A DNA stretch of 55,082 bases, from assembly GCA_025056865.1 (NCBI GenBank), contig JANWVO010000043.1, positions 1-55,082 of the forward strand, given 5' to 3'. This DNA comes from Bryobacteraceae bacterium. Lineage in GTDB: Bacteria; Acidobacteriota; Terriglobia; Bryobacterales; Bryobacteraceae. This document shows, piece by piece, positions 17,024-25,908 of this stretch; the first letter of the stretch is position 1; every line of letters starts with the position of its first letter. Position numbers and translations under genes: made by a program. The notes under the pieces were generated by a model. It saw only the letters and a program-made list of their open reading frames with translations, ran no database searches and was not told the DNA's origin.

Positions 17024-18405
17024 GCGGCGGCGCGCCTGCGGTAGATGCGGTAGCCGGGAAGCTCCGCGGCCCGCTCGTATTCCGCCATCCACGGGCCGAG
17101 GAATGCGCGCACGTCCAGCCGCGGATTGTAGGGCCCGAGTCCGTCGGCGATCCATGCAGGGCGGGGGCCGCGGAACAATTCCCGCCGGTTCTGTTCCGCC
17201 CAATCCGGGAATGCCGGCTCGGCCGAGACCAGGTGCCGGTCAGCGAGCACGCCCGTGAGCGGCTGCGAGTCAAGGTACTTCGTGCCTGCGGCCATGCCCG
17301 TCATCGGGTAGAGCTCCGGGCGGTAGCCCCACACGAGCAGCGTGCTGCCGGCCGGGGCGTGCGCGCGCAGCCAGGCGGCAGCCTGGCGTGAGCTTTCCAG
17401 CATGGCCAGGTCCGTCCACGGCTCGCCCCGCGCCACCGCCAGATAGCGCGGGCCGAAGCGCAGCGCGGGAATCAGAAGCAACATTGCCAGCAGCGCTGCG
17501 CACCGCCGCGGCAGCAGGGCGAAGCCCCGCGCCGCCAGCAAAACCACGGGCGGGAGCAGGTGGAAGTAATAGCGGGGGAAGAAGCGGAAGCCGAGCGCCA
17601 CGGCGGCCAGCGACACGAGCACCCACAGGGCGCGCCGCCACTCCCTGCCGCGCCACGCTGCATACGCGGCTGCCACCACGGCCGCTGCGTGGAAGCCCGC
17701 CCAGTTGAGGGTGCGCGCGGCAAAGCCGAGCCACGGCGACTCCGTCAGCGGCGCCTTCGCATAGCCCGAACCCCATACCCACACCTGCTCCCAGCAGGGG
17801 CGCAGCGCCCCTGCGCCGTCGAGGCCCAGAGCAAGGACGAGAACCGGGAGCGCGAACCCGGCCAGGAGCCGCGGCCAGGCTCTCCACTGCCACAACGCGC
17901 AGGCGGCCAGGAAGAACAGCGCCTTGACATTCAGGCCGAAGGCGGCTCCGCACGCCAGCCCCGCCGCCCAGGGATGACCCGACGCTGCCGCGGCCACGGA
18001 GGCGAAATGGAGCGGCACGGAGAGCAGGTCTGGCGTGAGGGCCAGGACGGCGGAATGGACGTAGAACGTGAATCCGAAGGCAGTGAGGGCCGCCGCCCAG
18101 AGCTGCTCACGATTTCCGCCGCCGAAAGCCCGGGCGGCACGGGCGGCGCTCCAGGCGGCCAGAAGGACGAAGGCGATGCCGAACAGCCGCAACGGCCAGC
18201 CTGGCTGCGCCCCGGTGAGCAGGTAAAGCGCCGGAAACAGCGGTGGCTTGTCGAACCAGATGCCGCGGTAGAGCGTCTTACCGCGCAGCATCTCGGCGGC
18301 AGCGGCCAGCGGGTATCCCTCCTCCACCCAGACGACGTCGAGGTAGCAGAGGCGCGAAGCCGCAGCCATCGCGAGGATGAGAAGCCACACCGCGCGCCGC
18401 GCCAT
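17017..18405 (-). CDS. ArnT/GT39-like integral membrane glycosyltransferase
   Basis: 462 residues with about ten to twelve transmembrane segments. The first periplasmic loop after the first helix holds an acidic pair ([17 protein letters not shown]) and then [19 protein letters not shown]. An acidic residue plus DKPP is the hallmark of dolichyl-phosphate-mannose/ArnT-type GT-C enzymes, which use polyprenyl-phosphate sugars on the periplasmic side. A soluble C-terminal part contains [15 protein letters not shown] and [13 protein letters not shown]. The acceptor (protein, lipid A or glycan) is unknown. The 3' end overlaps the ABC ATPase gene by 7 bp in convergent orientation. AGGAG lies very close to the ATG. 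Confidence 0.85.
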   Translation of the reverse strand: MARRAVWLLILAMAAASRLCYLDVVWVEEGYPLAAAAEMLRGKTLYRGIWFDKPPLFPALYLLTGAQPGWPLRLFGIAFVLLAAWSAARAARAFGGGNREQLWAAALTAFGFTFYVHSAVLALTPDLLSVPLHFASVAAAASGHPWAAGLACGAAFGLNVKALFFLAACALWQWRAWPRLLAGFALPVLVLALGLDGAGALRPCWEQVWVWGSGYAKAPLTESPWLGFAARTLNWAGFHAAAVVAAAYAAWRGREWRRALWVLVSLAAVALGFRFFPRYYFHLLPPVVLLAARGFALLPRRCAALLAMLLLIPALRFGPRYLAVARGEPWTDLAMLESSRQAAAWLRAHAPAGSTLLVWGYRPELYPMTGMAAGTKYLDSQPLTGVLADRHLVSAEPAFPDWAEQNRRELFRGPRPAWIADGLGPYNPRLDVRAFLGPWMAEYERAAELPGYRIYRRRAAAQ

Positions 18406-18461
18406 GCTCCTGATTGTGACGCGCAGCGGGGGCCCGCCGCCAACCCATGTAGGCTGGAGAT

Positions 18462-19397
18462 GTGGCGGTCTTCACGGTGCAGCCCGAAGAGGCCGGCAGG
18501 CGGCTGGACCATTTCCTGGCGGCGAAGATGCCGGAGCATAGCCGCTCGCGCATCCAGGCGTGGATCGAAGAAGGCCGCGTGCGCGTGAACGGGGCCGTGA
18601 AGAAGGCTTCGTGGAAGCTGCGCGCGGGGGAGACGGTGGAGGCGGAGCCAGCCGCGCCGCCGCCGCTGCGCGCCTTCCCGGAGGAGATTCCGCTGGAGGT
18701 CCTGTATGAGGACGAAGCGGTAGCGGCCATCCACAAGCCGGCGGGGCTGGTGGTGCACGCGGGCGCGGGGCGCGCATCGGGCACGCTGGTCAACGCGCTG
18801 CTTGCCCGCTACGGCCGTCTTTCGGAAGCCGGAGATCCGCTGCGGCCGGGCATCGTGCACCGGCTGGACAAGGGCACCAGCGGGGTGATCCTGGTGGCGC
18901 GCACCGATGCGGCCCACCGCAGCCTGGCGGCGCAGTTTGCCGCGCGCACGGTGGAGAAGGTTTACCTGGCGCTGGTCGAGGGGCGGGTGGAACCGGACCG
19001 CGGCGTGATCGACCGGCCGATCGAGCGTGACCCGGTGCGGCGCACGAGGATGACGGCGCGCACCGGGCGGGGGCGCGCCGCGCACACCGAGTACCGCGTG
19101 CTGGAGCGCTACAGCCGGCACACGCTGCTCGAGGTGCGGATCCGCACCGGGCGCACGCACCAGATCCGCGTCCATCTTGCCTCGATTGGCCACCCGGTGG
19201 CGGGGGACACCCTGTATGGGGCGGCGGCGCGCCCGTCGGGGCTCGAGCCGCTGGGCCGCCCGTGGCTGCACGCCTGGCGCATCGGCTTTTTCTCGCCGGC
19301 TACCGGCCAGCGCGTGGTGGTGGAAGCGCCTCTGCCGCCGGAGCTGGAACGGTGGCAGCGGCAGCTTGCGTCTGCCAATAATGGAGGCAGGAAATGA
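18462..19397 (+). CDS. rluD: RluA-family 23S rRNA pseudouridine synthase (RluD-like)
   Basis: 311 residues from a GTG at 18462. An S4 RNA-binding domain (RRLDHFLAAKMPEHSRSRIQ, residues 13-60) is followed by the catalytic domain with HKPAGLVVHAGAG and the active-site Asp136 in VHRLDKGTSGV. It also has LEVRIRTGRTHQIRVHLASIGHPVAGD. This matches RluD, which makes pseudouridines 1911/1915/1917 in helix 69 of 23S rRNA; the exact sites in this organism are inferred. The stop overlaps the start of the following VWFA-related gene (ATGA), so translation of the two is probably coupled although the functions look unrelated. Confidence 0.92.
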   Translation: MAVFTVQPEEAGRRLDHFLAAKMPEHSRSRIQAWIEEGRVRVNGAVKKASWKLRAGETVEAEPAAPPPLRAFPEEIPLEVLYEDEAVAAIHKPAGLVVHAGAGRASGTLVNALLARYGRLSEAGDPLRPGIVHRLDKGTSGVILVARTDAAHRSLAAQFAARTVEKVYLALVEGRVEPDRGVIDRPIERDPVRRTRMTARTGRGRAAHTEYRVLERYSRHTLLEVRIRTGRTHQIRVHLASIGHPVAGDTLYGAAARPSGLEPLGRPWLHAWRIGFFSPATGQRVVVEAPLPPELERWQRQLASANNGGRK

Positions 19398-20314
19398 AGC
19401 GACGCGATTTTCTGCCGGCTTTCTTCCTGGGCGCTCCCGCGGCGCGCGCGGCCCTTGTGCAGCCGCCGGAGCGGATGGACGAGACCATCAAGCTGGAAGT
19501 GACGCGTGTGAACCTGCTGTTCACCGTCACCGACCGACGCGGGCGCTTCGTAAGGGACCTGACGAAAGACGACATCGACGTCATCGAGAACAAGCGGCGG
19601 CAGAACATCATCGAATTCGTCAGCGAGTCCAACATCCCGCTGCGGATCGCGATGCTGATCGACGTCAGCAATTCGATCCGCGAACGGTTCCGCTTCGAGC
19701 TGGAAGCGGCCGGGGAGTTCCTGCACCGGGTGATCCGGCCGAAAGTCGACAAGGCCCTGATCTACGCCTTTCATACGGAACCAGAGCTGATCCAGCCGCT
19801 CACCGACGACACCGAGCTGCTGGCGAAGAAGCTGCGCGAGCTGCGCGCCGGCGGCGGCACGGCGATGTACGAGGCGATCTACCTCGCCTGCCGCGACCAT
19901 CTGATGGCCGACCAGCCGCTGCACAAGTTCCGCCGCGCGGTGATCATCATCGGCGACGGCGAGGACAACTCCTCCCGCTACACGCGCGACCAGGCGCTCG
20001 AGATGGCCTACCGCGCCGAGGCCGTCATTTACGCCATTTCGACCAACATGACGCGCATCGAGACCGACGGCGACAAGGTGCTGAAGTACTACGCGCGCGA
20101 GACGGGCGGCCAGGCCTTCTTCCCGTTCAAGGCCGAGGATCTGGCGCAGGACTTCGAGAACATCGCCAACGAGCTGCGCTCGCAGTACAGCATCCTTTAC
20201 CGGCCGGATCCGCTGATCACCGACGGCCGGTTCCACCCGGTCGAAGTGCGCGTGCGCGGCCGCAAGGACCTGTTCGTGAGGGCGCGGCGCGGCTACTACG
20301 CGCCGAAGATGTAA
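19394..20314 (+). CDS. VWFA-related secreted protein (acidobacterial type)
   Basis: 306 residues with an RR-containing signal (MKRRDFLPAFFLGAPAARA) that may be Tat or Sec. The segment LLFTVTDRRGRFVRDLTKDDIDVIEN resembles the beta-rich N-terminal part typical of VWFA-related proteins of Acidobacteriota. The von Willebrand A domain has a complete MIDAS triad start, Asp90-x-Ser92-x-Ser94, with GGGTAMYEAIY supplying the Thr and IIIGDGEDNSS the Asp. The end VRVRGRKDLFVRARRGYYAPKM is also a family hallmark. Function is unknown; metal-dependent adhesion or protein binding in the periplasm is likely. It overlaps the rluD stop by 4 bp. Similar proteins are often present in many copies per acidobacterial genome (general knowledge). 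Confidence 0.9.
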   Translation: MKRRDFLPAFFLGAPAARAALVQPPERMDETIKLEVTRVNLLFTVTDRRGRFVRDLTKDDIDVIENKRRQNIIEFVSESNIPLRIAMLIDVSNSIRERFRFELEAAGEFLHRVIRPKVDKALIYAFHTEPELIQPLTDDTELLAKKLRELRAGGGTAMYEAIYLACRDHLMADQPLHKFRRAVIIIGDGEDNSSRYTRDQALEMAYRAEAVIYAISTNMTRIETDGDKVLKYYARETGGQAFFPFKAEDLAQDFENIANELRSQYSILYRPDPLITDGRFHPVEVRVRGRKDLFVRARRGYYAPKM

Positions 20315-20443
20315 CGGCTGCCGGCACCCGCCACCTGGCGGCGTGGACGGGTTGCCGGGGCGCGGGGAGGGGCGAATCGGCATCTTCCGCGCGCCGCCTT
20401 ATCCGCCTCGCTCGACTCTGTTCTCCTGACGGCAGAAAGCAGA

Positions 20444-20492
20444 GAAGCCGGAACGCGGCTTTCCCTTCCGGGATGGTGCGCGCTCCGGCTTC
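20444..20492. terminator. Inverted repeat between convergent genes, possible bidirectional terminator
   Basis: GAAGCCGGAACGCG (20444-20457) is matched, with one mismatch, by CGCGCTCCGGCTTC (20479-20492). It lies between the 3' ends of the VWFA-related gene and the TonB receptor. There is no clear T-tract, so termination is only an inference from position. Confidence 0.45.
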
Positions 20493-20513
20493 CTGTTGCA
20501 GCAGCCGGGAGTG

Positions 20514-22916
20514 TCAGAACAGGAACTTCATTCCTGCCGTGGCCCACGCGCGGGGCGTGCGGAAGCCGTCCTCGAAATAGCGCTGGTTGAGGACGTTTTC
20601 CGCGCGCACGAAGAACCGCAGCGAACGCGTGTCCGCCAGCGGCAGCGTGTAGCTGCCCGTGACATCCAGCTTCCGCGGTCCTGGGAACTCGTACGGGCGG
20701 CTGCCGCTGCCGACGAAGAACGAGCCAGAGATGTAATCGCTGGCGGCCAGGAAGTCTGTCGTGACCTGCCAGCGGCGGGTGAGCTGCTGCGTGGCTGTCA
20801 GCGTGAACATGTGCGGGAAGACGCGGATGGAGCGGAGCGAGCCGCCGATGAGCGAGCTGCGGCGTTCATCGGCGTTCGTCCAGGTGTAGGAGGACGTCAG
20901 CAGCAGATTGCGCTGCGGGCGCGCCTCGAGCACGAGCTCCAGGCCGCGCGCAAGGCCCCCGCCCATGTTGACGTAGCCGCCCCAGCGGCCGTAAGGATCG
21001 TTGACGAGCCCCGAGTAGGCGATCACTTCCTGAAGCCGCGTGTAGAAATAAGTCGCGCTGGCGCGGTAGCGTGAGGAAGCGAAGTACTGGTCGAAGCCGA
21101 AGTCGAACGAGACGGTGCGCTCGGGGCGGAGCTGCGGGTCGCCGAGCGGGCTGAAGGCGCCCCAGAAGAACGAGCTGCCCATGCGTTCATAGAGCGTGGG
21201 CGCGCGGAAGCCGTTGCCGGCATGGGCGCGGAGCTTGGTGCTCGAAGACGGGATGAAGTAGGAGATGGCGGCATCGCCGGTGAGCGCGTCCGGCGGCGCG
21301 GCGAAGGGCGCATTCTGGTACAGCGGAAAGCCGCCTTCGAACTTCGGCCGCGAGAGTTCGAAGGTCTGCCAGCGGCCGGTGAGGCCGATCTGGAGCCGTT
21401 CGCCGAGCAGCCGCAACTGGTCCTGCACGAACACGGCAAGGCTCCGCTGATGCGCGGAGGCGCGCGCGTTCACGCGCTGCGCGGGGTTGGGGTTTTCATC
21501 GCGCGAAGGATTCTCGTAGAACTCGCGCTCCCACTCGAGGCCTGCGCTGAAGGCGTTCCAGCGGGCGGCGGCGAAGTCGGCGCGCGCCTGCGCCGTGTCG
21601 ATGCGGCCGGCGAATACGCTCGAGCTGTTCCACTGCGGCTGGTAGCCCTGGCCGGCGGGCCCGTTGCGGTTGTCGCGGTGGGTATCCACATTCTGGTAAC
21701 TCAGCCGGTAGTGGAAGCGCGGGGTGGCCTGCTGCACCCACTGGACCAGCGTGGTGACGAAGCGGCCTTCGCGGCGGCCGTCGGGATCGAAGAAATTCGG
21801 CGCGAACGTGGCGCCGCCCCACTGGAAGGGCAGGCCGCGGTCGCCAAGGCGGGCCTGCGCCGCATCGAGCGGAATGGCGGGGATCACCGTCGTGGCGGGC
21901 AGGTTGGCGGCAGGAGCAGCGTAGGGGCTCGAGTTGATGCCTACCGTGCTGAGCGTGGCCCAGACGCGGCCGGAAAGCGAAGCGGTGGCGGAAGGCCGCC
22001 AGAGAAGCTGACCCTGCGCGCTGGAGTTGCGCACGCTTTCGACGCCATCCACGCCGCCGTTGACGTTAAGATGCGCGGCGCCAGCGCTGTAGTGGAGGCG
22101 GCTGCGCGCGGCTTCTCCGGCGATGCGCGCCAGCCCGCGGGCGAGGCCGAGCCCGCCGCCTTCGCCGCTGATCTCGCCGCGCGTGCGGCCGCCGCCGGAG
22201 TCGGTGACGAGGTTCAGCACGCCGGCCGTGGCGTTGGTTCCGTAGACGCTCGAGCCGAGCCCGCGCAGGATTTCCACGCGGTCCGTGTTGATGAGCTGGA
22301 GATCGCCGAGAAATGCGGTGGCGTCGCCCTGCACGCTGGCCGGGTCGCGCAGCCGCATGCCGTCGATCAGCACGCCCGTATCGGCGGCGCGCAGGCCGCG
22401 CATCTGGATGCGCGTGAACGAGCCCGGCCCTCCGAGCTGCTGCACGCGGAGGCCCGGCACCAGCCGCACGGCTTCCGACAGGATGATCTCCGCGCGGCGC
22501 TCCAGCATCGATGAATCGACAACGTCCAGGGCTTTTCCGGCCTCGATGGTGGACTGTGGCGTCACGGCCGCGGTGACCTGCACCTGCGTGGCCAGGCCGC
22601 GGATGTCCAGCTTCAGATCGACTTCGGTCACGCGGCCTGCCTCCGCCCTCACAAGCACGGGGCTGGCCTGATCCAGGCCCTCGGTGCGCGCTTCGATGAG
22701 ATACTCGGCGGGCGCCAGGCGTTCGAAACGGAAGCGGCCCTGCGCGTCCGTGGTCGTCGTCTGCTGGACCGTCGCATCCCGCGTGAACAGGCGCACCGAA
22801 GCCAAAGGAACGGCGGCGCCGGACGGGTCGGTCACCTGGCCGGCGATCCCCGCCGCAGGCTGCGCCTGCGCGAAGACACTGATCGCGGAAAACAGAAATA
22901 CAGCGAATTGTTTCAT
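20514..22916 (-). CDS. TonB-dependent outer-membrane receptor under cobalamin control (BtuB-type role)
   Basis: 800 residues starting at the ATG at 22916, with GGAGGAG seven bases upstream. A signal peptide (MKQFAVFLFSAISVFAQAQ) is followed by a carboxypeptidase-regulatory-like domain (GIAGQVTDPSGAAVPLASVRL, about 24-100). The plug comes next (about 110-230; LSEAVRLVPGLRVQQLGGPGSFTRIQMRGL and LGSSVYGTNATAGVLNLVTDSGGG) and then a 22-strand-type barrel ending in an aromatic residue (FLF). A cobalamin riboswitch in the leader strongly implies that it imports B12 or another corrinoid. It differs from E. coli BtuB by the extra N-terminal domain. No btuCDF genes are in the window, so inner-membrane uptake must be encoded elsewhere. 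Confidence 0.9.
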   Translation of the reverse strand: MKQFAVFLFSAISVFAQAQPAAGIAGQVTDPSGAAVPLASVRLFTRDATVQQTTTTDAQGRFRFERLAPAEYLIEARTEGLDQASPVLVRAEAGRVTEVDLKLDIRGLATQVQVTAAVTPQSTIEAGKALDVVDSSMLERRAEIILSEAVRLVPGLRVQQLGGPGSFTRIQMRGLRAADTGVLIDGMRLRDPASVQGDATAFLGDLQLINTDRVEILRGLGSSVYGTNATAGVLNLVTDSGGGRTRGEISGEGGGLGLARGLARIAGEAARSRLHYSAGAAHLNVNGGVDGVESVRNSSAQGQLLWRPSATASLSGRVWATLSTVGINSSPYAAPAANLPATTVIPAIPLDAAQARLGDRGLPFQWGGATFAPNFFDPDGRREGRFVTTLVQWVQQATPRFHYRLSYQNVDTHRDNRNGPAGQGYQPQWNSSSVFAGRIDTAQARADFAAARWNAFSAGLEWEREFYENPSRDENPNPAQRVNARASAHQRSLAVFVQDQLRLLGERLQIGLTGRWQTFELSRPKFEGGFPLYQNAPFAAPPDALTGDAAISYFIPSSSTKLRAHAGNGFRAPTLYERMGSSFFWGAFSPLGDPQLRPERTVSFDFGFDQYFASSRYRASATYFYTRLQEVIAYSGLVNDPYGRWGGYVNMGGGLARGLELVLEARPQRNLLLTSSYTWTNADERRSSLIGGSLRSIRVFPHMFTLTATQQLTRRWQVTTDFLAASDYISGSFFVGSGSRPYEFPGPRKLDVTGSYTLPLADTRSLRFFVRAENVLNQRYFEDGFRTPRAWATAGMKFLF

Positions 22917-22970
22917 TCGCTCCTCCCTCGAGAGCTTCTTTTCGGAATTCCGCCGGGCGGGCTTGCCCGG

Positions 22971-23172
22971 GGGCGGCGGCAGGTCTTCGGACTTGCGGGC
23001 TCTTCCGGCCCTGCTCAGGCCGGCCTTCCTAGTGGCCGCGGCTTCCCAGGAGCGTGCGCTCCCAGTGCCTGACTGTTGCGGCTTTCGTTCCCGCTCACCG
23101 CTGCGGGGCAGTCCCGGATTCGCACCGGGTTCCCTCTTGCGTGTCCGGCCCGGAAGCCGGACAACCGCGCGC
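22971..23172 (-). promoter_or_regulatory. Cobalamin riboswitch
   Basis: Read on the minus strand, the core motifs appear in order. First is a GTCCGGC/GCCGGAC hairpin (23142-23162), then GGGAACCCGGTGCGAATCCG and GGACTGCCCCGCAGCGGT, then AGTCAGGCACTGG, GGAAGCCGCGGCCACTAGG, and finally AAGTCCGAAGACCTGCC (ending near 22976). These are the hallmark conserved stretches of the adenosylcobalamin riboswitch including the B12 box. A GC-rich hairpin CCGGGC-AAGCCC-GCCCGG at 22952-22970 follows, ahead of the GGAGGAG ribosome-binding site, and may be the expression platform. High B12 is expected to turn the receptor gene off. Confidence 0.95.
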
Positions 23173-23179
23173 AAAGGCG

Positions 23180-23209
23180 ATTATCGCGCCACGGGTTCGG
23201 TCGCGTCAA
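23180..23209 (-). promoter_or_regulatory. Sigma70-like promoter for the riboswitch/TonB receptor transcript
   Basis: On the minus strand TTGACG (23204-23209) is followed after 18 bp by GATAAT (23180-23185). The expected start of transcription, near 23173, coincides with the beginning of the riboswitch aptamer. Confidence 0.75.
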
Positions 23210-23241
23210 CGGAGCGGATTTTGTACGGATTTCCGGGCCTC

Positions 23242-24489
23242 TCATGGCGCGGCGTCCCCGCCCGGACGGCGGCGTTGCTGCTGCTCCGGCACGGGTGGCA
23301 GCGGCGTCGGAGGGCCTGTCTCCGCTGCCGCTGCCGGGCCGGGGGTCTCGCGGATCCAGAACCAGAGCAAAGCCCCGAGCACAGCCAGAGCGGCCGAGAC
23401 GTGCAGCGCCCGCTCCCACCCGAAGCGGGCGGCCAGCCACGGCGTCAGAGCGGGGGAAATCAGCCCGCCGAGGTTGCTGCCCATGTTCATCAGGCCCCCT
23501 GCGGTGCCACTGCGCGGTCCGGCGAGCGCCGTCATCGTGGCCCAGAAGGCGCCCTCCACGGAGAGGATCAGCGCCGTGGCCAGCGCCAGCGAGATGGCGG
23601 CTGCATACGGGCTGGCCGTGGCCGCGCCGATGGCGGTGAATAGCCCCGCCCCCGCCATGCCAAGGACGGGAACGGCGCGGCGCCAATGGCTCATGCGGTC
23701 GAAGAGCCAGCCGCCCGCGGGGATCGACACAATCGAAAGGATCCACGGCATGCTGCTCAGCGCGGCGCTGCGAAGCAGGTCGAAGTGGCGCACTTCCACC
23801 AGGTACAGATAGAACCAGAAGACGAAGATGTAGCCGGTGTACCCCTGCAACGTGTAGCTGAGGGTCAGCAGCAGGAAGCTGCGCGAGCGCGGCAGCCCTG
23901 CCGGGGCCGGGGCCGCGGCCTCCGGCGCGGCCTGCCCGGGGACGCGCACCTTCAGCCACGCCGCTCCTGCCAGCAGCGCGGGCAGCGCGGAAACCAGCAG
24001 CGCCGTGCGCCAGCCGCCGCGCAGCATCACCGCGGTGATCAGTGGCGGAGCAATGGCGGAGCCCAGCCCGATGGCTGCGATCACCATTCCGTTGGCTCTT
24101 CCGCGCTGGCCGGGAGGCAGCCAGGCGGCGATGGCGCGGGCCGCGGACGGAAACATCGGCGCCTCCAGCACGCCGAGCAGGAGACGGAGAACGAGGACGG
24201 CGGCATAGAAGGCACCCAGGCCTGCCAGAGCGGCGGTGATGGCGGCCCAGCCCAGTGACGCCGCAGCCAGCACGCGCCGGGCGCCCCAACGGTCTGCCAG
24301 CATCCCGCCCGGGATCTGGCACAGCGCATATCCGAAAAGGAATGCGCTGAACACGGCGCCCATCTGGGTCTGCGTGAGGCCGAGTTCGCTCCGCATGCCG
24401 GCCCCGGCCACGGAGACGTTGACGCGGCAGAGATAGCTGGCCGTGGCCGTCAGCGACAGCAACCCCACCAGGGCCCATTCCCGCTTCAC
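23242..24489 (-). CDS. MFS transporter
   Basis: 415 residues from a GTG at 24489 that overlaps the stop of the upstream GNAT gene as GTGA. It has twelve hydrophobic segments. The major-facilitator signature between helices 2 and 3 is LADRWGARRVL, repeated more weakly in the second half as LFDRMSHWRR. The helix 4 region RLLLGVLEAPMFPSAARAIAAWLPPGQRGRANGMV resembles the anion:cation symporter subfamily (hexuronate, glucarate, phthalate), so an organic anion is the best guess. The C-terminus is a Pro/Gln/Arg-rich cytoplasmic tail. Although next to a B12-regulated receptor, it lies upstream of that gene's own promoter, so it is not under the riboswitch. Confidence 0.88.
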   Translation of the reverse strand: MKREWALVGLLSLTATASYLCRVNVSVAGAGMRSELGLTQTQMGAVFSAFLFGYALCQIPGGMLADRWGARRVLAAASLGWAAITAALAGLGAFYAAVLVLRLLLGVLEAPMFPSAARAIAAWLPPGQRGRANGMVIAAIGLGSAIAPPLITAVMLRGGWRTALLVSALPALLAGAAWLKVRVPGQAAPEAAAPAPAGLPRSRSFLLLTLSYTLQGYTGYIFVFWFYLYLVEVRHFDLLRSAALSSMPWILSIVSIPAGGWLFDRMSHWRRAVPVLGMAGAGLFTAIGAATASPYAAAISLALATALILSVEGAFWATMTALAGPRSGTAGGLMNMGSNLGGLISPALTPWLAARFGWERALHVSAALAVLGALLWFWIRETPGPAAAAETGPPTPLPPVPEQQQRRRPGGDAAP

Positions 24490-24947
24490 GACGACCTCAG
24501 CCGCTTGTGGAAGATCAGCTCGGACGCGCCGGCGATGACATAGTCGGGGATCTCGCCCACCTGGCGGAAGCCGAGCCGCGCGTACAGCCGCTGCGCCCCG
24601 CGATTGAAGGAGGACACGAGGAGAAACAGGTGGCGGGCATCGGGATAGAACCGCTCCGCAGCGCCGACAAGCGCCGAGCCCACGCCCCGTCCTCTCCACG
24701 CCGGATCGACGGCGATGGCGGCGATATAGGGCGAGCCGGCCAGTCCGCGCGGATGCAGCAACACGAAGCCGCAGGGGACGCCGCCGGCGCGCGCCACCAG
24801 GAGATCGTATTCGGGATGCAGGCAGCGCGCGAGGCAGTCCTGATAGCCCCGGCCCAGCGTGATCCACGGTTCGGAGCCAGCCATCAGCCGGGCGCACCAT
24901 TCGGCGTCTCCCGGCATGGCGCGGGCGATTTCCAACACGTCGGCCAT
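24486..24947 (-). CDS. GNAT-family N-acetyltransferase
   Basis: About 153 residues from the ATG at 24947; an open frame continues upstream but is not protein-like. The acetyl-CoA binding motif A is clear: IAAIAVDPAWRGRGVGSALV, with the RGRGVG pyrophosphate loop. The family's C-terminal motif follows in FNRGAQRLYARLGFRQVGEIPDYV. It should transfer an acetyl group to an amine of a small molecule or protein; the substrate is unknown. It is translationally coupled to the MFS transporter by a 4-bp overlap, so the two may act on the same compound. The cytochrome gene on the other strand starts about 110 bp away. Confidence 0.88.
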   Translation of the reverse strand: MADVLEIARAMPGDAEWCARLMAGSEPWITLGRGYQDCLARCLHPEYDLLVARAGGVPCGFVLLHPRGLAGSPYIAAIAVDPAWRGRGVGSALVGAAERFYPDARHLFLLVSSFNRGAQRLYARLGFRQVGEIPDYVIAGASELIFHKRLRSS

Positions 24948-25054
24948 GGCTGTTGCGTTCCCCTGCGGCACGCCGCTCAAGGCTTCATGATAAGGGGTCC
25001 CGGGGGCCTGCCGTCCGGGGCCGCCAGGGCGCATAATTCGAGAGGAGGTGCGGC

Positions 25055-25687
25055 ATGCTGCGTGCGGATCTCATGGTTGTGGGGCTGGCGTCCGTGCTCC
25101 TCGCTGTTGCGCAGCCTCCCGCCCGGCTCGGCGCGCCGGCACCGGACTGGACGGTGGAGACCGCCGGCGGCGAGAGGATAAAGCTCAGCCACCGCCTGCG
25201 CGAACGGAAGCGCGACGCGGTGGTGCTGGCGCCGCGGGAAGGCGAGTTGCCGCCCCGCGCGGCGCTGGAGGAGTCCGCGGGGAGGCTGGGCGAGCGAGAC
25301 GCGGATCTGCTGGTTCTGCCGCCTGGCGAGGCTGCGGAAGGCGTCGACAGGCCCGCCGTCTTGCTTGTGGATGCGGGTGCCGTGCTGCGGCGCATCGAGA
25401 ACGGAAGGCTGCCGGCGGGCAAGGATCTGGGGGAGTTCATCGATGAGTGGCGTCTTGGCCGGGACGTGTTCCTGACCGCCTGCGCCCGCTGCCACGGCGA
25501 TGACGGTTCGCTCCAGATCTGCGGCGATGTGAAGCCGCTCACCGGCATCGGTAACCGGCTGACGGCCGCGCAGGTCTACGAGCGCCTCCGTCCGGGCGTG
25601 CTGGGCGAAAATGATGTGCTGATCCGCGGCCGCTTCCACAAGCGCAAGGAGGTAGAGGCCGTGGTCGTGTTCGTCCGGGGTCTGTAG
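25055..25687 (+). CDS. Exported thioredoxin-fold-like/c-type cytochrome fusion
   Basis: 210 residues with AGGAGG upstream of the ATG and a signal peptide at 1-19 (MVVGLASVLLAVAQ). Residues 24-130 resemble a peroxiredoxin/TlpA fold: LGAPAPDWTVETAGGERIKLSH at the start and RPAVLLVDAGAVLRRIENG near the end, but with no catalytic cysteines. Residues 134-210 are a small class I-like cytochrome c domain with heme-binding CARCH (143-147) and TGIGNRLTAAQVYERLRPG. No methionine occurs after the heme motif, so the usual distal ligand is absent; His195 is one candidate. It is probably a periplasmic electron carrier or sensor. It is divergent from the GNAT/MFS operon. Confidence 0.82.
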   Translation: MLRADLMVVGLASVLLAVAQPPARLGAPAPDWTVETAGGERIKLSHRLRERKRDAVVLAPREGELPPRAALEESAGRLGERDADLLVLPPGEAAEGVDRPAVLLVDAGAVLRRIENGRLPAGKDLGEFIDEWRLGRDVFLTACARCHGDDGSLQICGDVKPLTGIGNRLTAAQVYERLRPGVLGENDVLIRGRFHKRKEVEAVVVFVRGL

Positions 25688-25908
25688 GGGCAGGGGAGGA
25701 GCCGGACGGTGCCGGCACGCTCCCGGCGGACGGAAACGCCGCACCGCAAGCGGCCGCAGACTCGCAGGCAGGCGCGTCCGGCCCGCGCAGGCGAGGCGCC
25801 GCTGCGGAGAGCCGTGGCAGTGCAGTGTGGATGTAGCAGTGCCGGCGCCTGCGCGGAGTGGCCGCAAGTCCGGGTTGCAGCCTCAGGGACGGAGCGCCGG
25901 CAGGCGCT

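Noticed and set aside
14690-17203. Minus-strand open frame of about 837 codons
   Set aside because: It runs opposite the ABC adaptor and ATPase genes and translates to a His/Arg/Val-rich sequence with no domain; both plus-strand genes are certain.
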